Shown here in pieces: positions 6,088-7,366 of a stretch of 7,366 nt of DNA. The stretch covers positions 1-7,366 of the forward strand of contig CAINTU010000056.1 of assembly GCA_903853515.1 (NCBI GenBank), given 5' to 3'. The position numbers and the translations under genes are program-made. This DNA comes from an uncultured Micrococcales bacterium. GTDB taxonomy: Bacteria; Actinomycetota; Actinomycetes; Actinomycetales; Microbacteriaceae. The notes beneath the pieces were generated by a model. That model ran no database searches. It had not been told where the DNA came from and saw only the letters and a program-made list of their open reading frames with translations. Position 1 is the first letter of the stretch. Each line of letters starts with the position of its first letter.

Positions 6088-6915
6088 ATGGCTAACTACA
6101 CTGCTGCCGATGTAAAGGCACTTCGCGACCGTTCAGGCGCGGGAATGATGGACTGCAAGGGTGCACTTGACGAAGCCGATGGCAACGTTGAGAAGGCTCT
6201 AGAGGTTTTGCGTCTCAAGGGCCTAAAGGGCATCACCAAGCGCGAAGGTCGCACCACGACTAACGGCCTAATTGTTGCTCGTGTTGCTGGCGGCAAGGGT
6301 TACCTTGTTGAGCTTGCCTGTGAGACCGACTTTGTTGCTAAGGCAGCGAACTTTGTCGAGCTAGGTGAGGCTGCAGGCGATGCAATCGCAGCTGCCGGCG
6401 CAACCGACCTAGACAGCGCACTTGCTGCTTCGGCGGGCGCAAAGACTGTCAACGACCTAATCACCGACCTTGCTGCCATCATCGGCGAAAAGATCGAATT
6501 GCGTCGCGTGACTGTTCTAGCCGACGAGGCTGTTGACGCTTATTTGCACCGCACCAGCAAAGACCTGCCACCGCAGGTTGGCGTTTTGGTTGCCTATTCT
6601 GGCAGCGATGCAGAGACCGCTCACGATGTTGCTGTGCACATCGCGGCTTATTCACCTAACTATTTGACTCGTGATGAGGTGCCGGCCGAGATCGTTGAGA
6701 CCGAGCGTCGCATCGCTGAAGAAACTGCTCGCAACGAAGGCAAGCCAGAGGCAGCTTTGGCCAAGATCGTTGAAGGCCGCGTCAATGGCTTCTTCAAAGA
6801 GAACGTTTTGCTTGAGCAAGACTTCGCTAAAGACAACAAGTTAAGTGTTGCTAAGGTTCTAGAAAACGCTGGCATCAAGGTTTCGGCATTTGCCCGTTAC
6901 CGCGTAGGCGCATAA
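6088..6915 (+). CDS. tsf: translation elongation factor Ts
   Basis: A 275-residue EF-Ts, the guanine nucleotide exchange factor that recycles EF-Tu from GDP to GTP form in the cytoplasm. An N-terminal UBA-like domain (about 1-50) carries the RSGAGMMDCK signature at 15-24. The core follows with the TDFV motif at 80-83 (Asp81 and Phe82 are the EF-Tu-contacting residues in known structures). The C-terminal part includes GRVNGFFKENVLLEQDF and ends in FARYRVGA, as usual in Actinobacteria. The ATG is 2 bp after the rpsB stop; an AAGGA at 6071-6075 lies 12 nt upstream, rather far, so translation probably depends on coupling to rpsB. A hairpin terminator comes 37 bp after the stop. Full length, with no odd residues noticed. 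Confidence 0.98.
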   Translation: MANYTAADVKALRDRSGAGMMDCKGALDEADGNVEKALEVLRLKGLKGITKREGRTTTNGLIVARVAGGKGYLVELACETDFVAKAANFVELGEAAGDAIAAAGATDLDSALAASAGAKTVNDLITDLAAIIGEKIELRRVTVLADEAVDAYLHRTSKDLPPQVGVLVAYSGSDAETAHDVAVHIAAYSPNYLTRDEVPAEIVETERRIAEETARNEGKPEAALAKIVEGRVNGFFKENVLLEQDFAKDNKLSVAKVLENAGIKVSAFARYRVGA

Positions 6916-6951
6916 GGCTATAAACAAACCCAAAAGCATAAATACACGGAT

Positions 6952-6979
6952 AGGCTCGGTCGCAAAGGCCGAGCCTTTT
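6952..6979 (+). terminator. intrinsic terminator after tsf
   Basis: aggctcgg (6952-6959) pairs perfectly with ccgagcct (6969-6976) around a 9-nt loop, and the last stem T begins a run of four T (6976-6979). The stem is GC-rich but the T tract short, so some read-through into pyrH is possible. Confidence 0.8.
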
Positions 6980-6992
6980 CGCTTGCTCGGGC

Positions 6993-6998
6993 TAAAAT
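6993..6998 (+). promoter_or_regulatory. candidate -10 element for pyrH
   Basis: TAAAAT matches the -10 consensus at five of six positions, 14 nt after the tsf terminator T tract and 54 nt before the pyrH ATG. No good -35 is seen at 17 nt; that place falls inside the terminator stem. The position after a terminator makes a separate pyrH promoter plausible. Confidence 0.4.
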
Positions 6999-7052
6999 AG
7001 ACCTAGTCGGGCAGCGCCAAAACTGCCAGATAGACCAGAAAGAGCGTGAACC

Positions 7053-7366
7053 ATGCCAAATCAAACTCGCAGAGTTTTGCTCAAACTTTCTGGTGAAGCC
7101 TTCGGTGGTGGCAACCTTGGTGTGAACCCAGATGTTGTTTCTGAAATCGCCCGCGAAATCGCAGCCGCAGCAAAAGATACCGAAATCGCCATCGTTGTCG
7201 GTGGTGGCAACTTCTTTAGAGGCGCCGAGCTTAGCCAACGCGGCATGGATCGCTCGCGTGCCGACTATATGGGCATGTTGGGTACCGTAATGAACGCCCT
7301 GGCGTTGCAAGACTTTTTGATTCAAGCCGGCGTCGATACCCGCGTGCAGTCGGCAATTTCGATGGC
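7053..7366 (+). CDS. pyrH: UMP kinase, N-terminal part (runs off the window)
   Basis: The first 104 codons of a protein of the amino-acid kinase fold. Bacterial UMP kinase phosphorylates UMP to UDP in pyrimidine synthesis. The family motifs are LLKLSGEAFGG at 9-19 (Lys11 and Gly14-Glu15 of the phosphate-binding start), VVGGGNFFRG at 48-57, and a run with ADYMGMLGTVMNALALQD at 70-87, the typical UMP-binding and helix region. The reading continues past the right edge with no stop, so only about 40% of the usual 235-245 residues is present. The ATG at 7053 matches the family N-terminus and has a weak purine-rich site (AAAGAG at 7039-7044, 8 nt upstream). It follows rpsB-tsf as in most bacteria, here separated by a terminator. 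Its usual partner frr is expected next to the right but is not visible. Confidence 0.97.
   Translation, partial: MPNQTRRVLLKLSGEAFGGGNLGVNPDVVSEIAREIAAAAKDTEIAIVVGGGNFFRGAELSQRGMDRSRADYMGMLGTVMNALALQDFLIQAGVDTRVQSAISM

Overview
The window is a conserved chromosomal segment from a high-probability actinobacterium. The order is yraN, comM, dprA, xerC, a convergent M23-type peptidase gene, rpsB, tsf and the start of pyrH, which is the synteny known from many Actinomycetota. The moderate base composition (not strongly GC-rich), the compact spacing and the lack of a sigma-factor gene between dprA and xerC suggest Microbacteriaceae, possibly a streamlined freshwater lineage. This placement is inference from gene order and composition, not from a search.

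Positions 1-165 begin with seven near-perfect copies of a 13-bp tandem repeat (1-90), followed by about 75 bp of unassigned leader. From 166 to 4227 lies a tight plus-strand cluster. It holds a YraN/UPF0102 nuclease-fold protein, the ComM/YifB AAA+ ATPase, DprA and a XerC tyrosine recombinase. Junctions are a 1-bp overlap (yraN/comM), 2 bp (comM/dprA) and 14 bp (dprA/xerC), so co-transcription is likely. All four act on DNA: ComM and DprA process incoming single-stranded DNA in transformation, and XerC resolves chromosome dimers.

From 4230 to 4835 a minus-strand gene encodes an exported M23-like protein. Its stop lies only 2 bp from the xerC stop, and its active site departs from the textbook LytM set. 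Positions 4836-5233 (398 bp) are a divergent intergenic region with no convincing gene. It carries candidate promoters for both directions, several short repeats and a leader before rpsB that can form alternative GCTTG/CAAGC pairings.

From 5234 rpsB (ribosomal protein S2) and tsf (EF-Ts) form the classic translation pair with a 2-bp gap. A hairpin terminator follows at 6952-6979. The pyrH (UMP kinase) gene starts at 7053 behind its own candidate -10 element and runs off the right edge.

Most of the window is ordinary core genome. I did not find a clearly new system. The points most worth a second look are the homogeneous 13-bp array beside yraN, the altered M23 active site with its low-complexity linker, and the rpsB leader.
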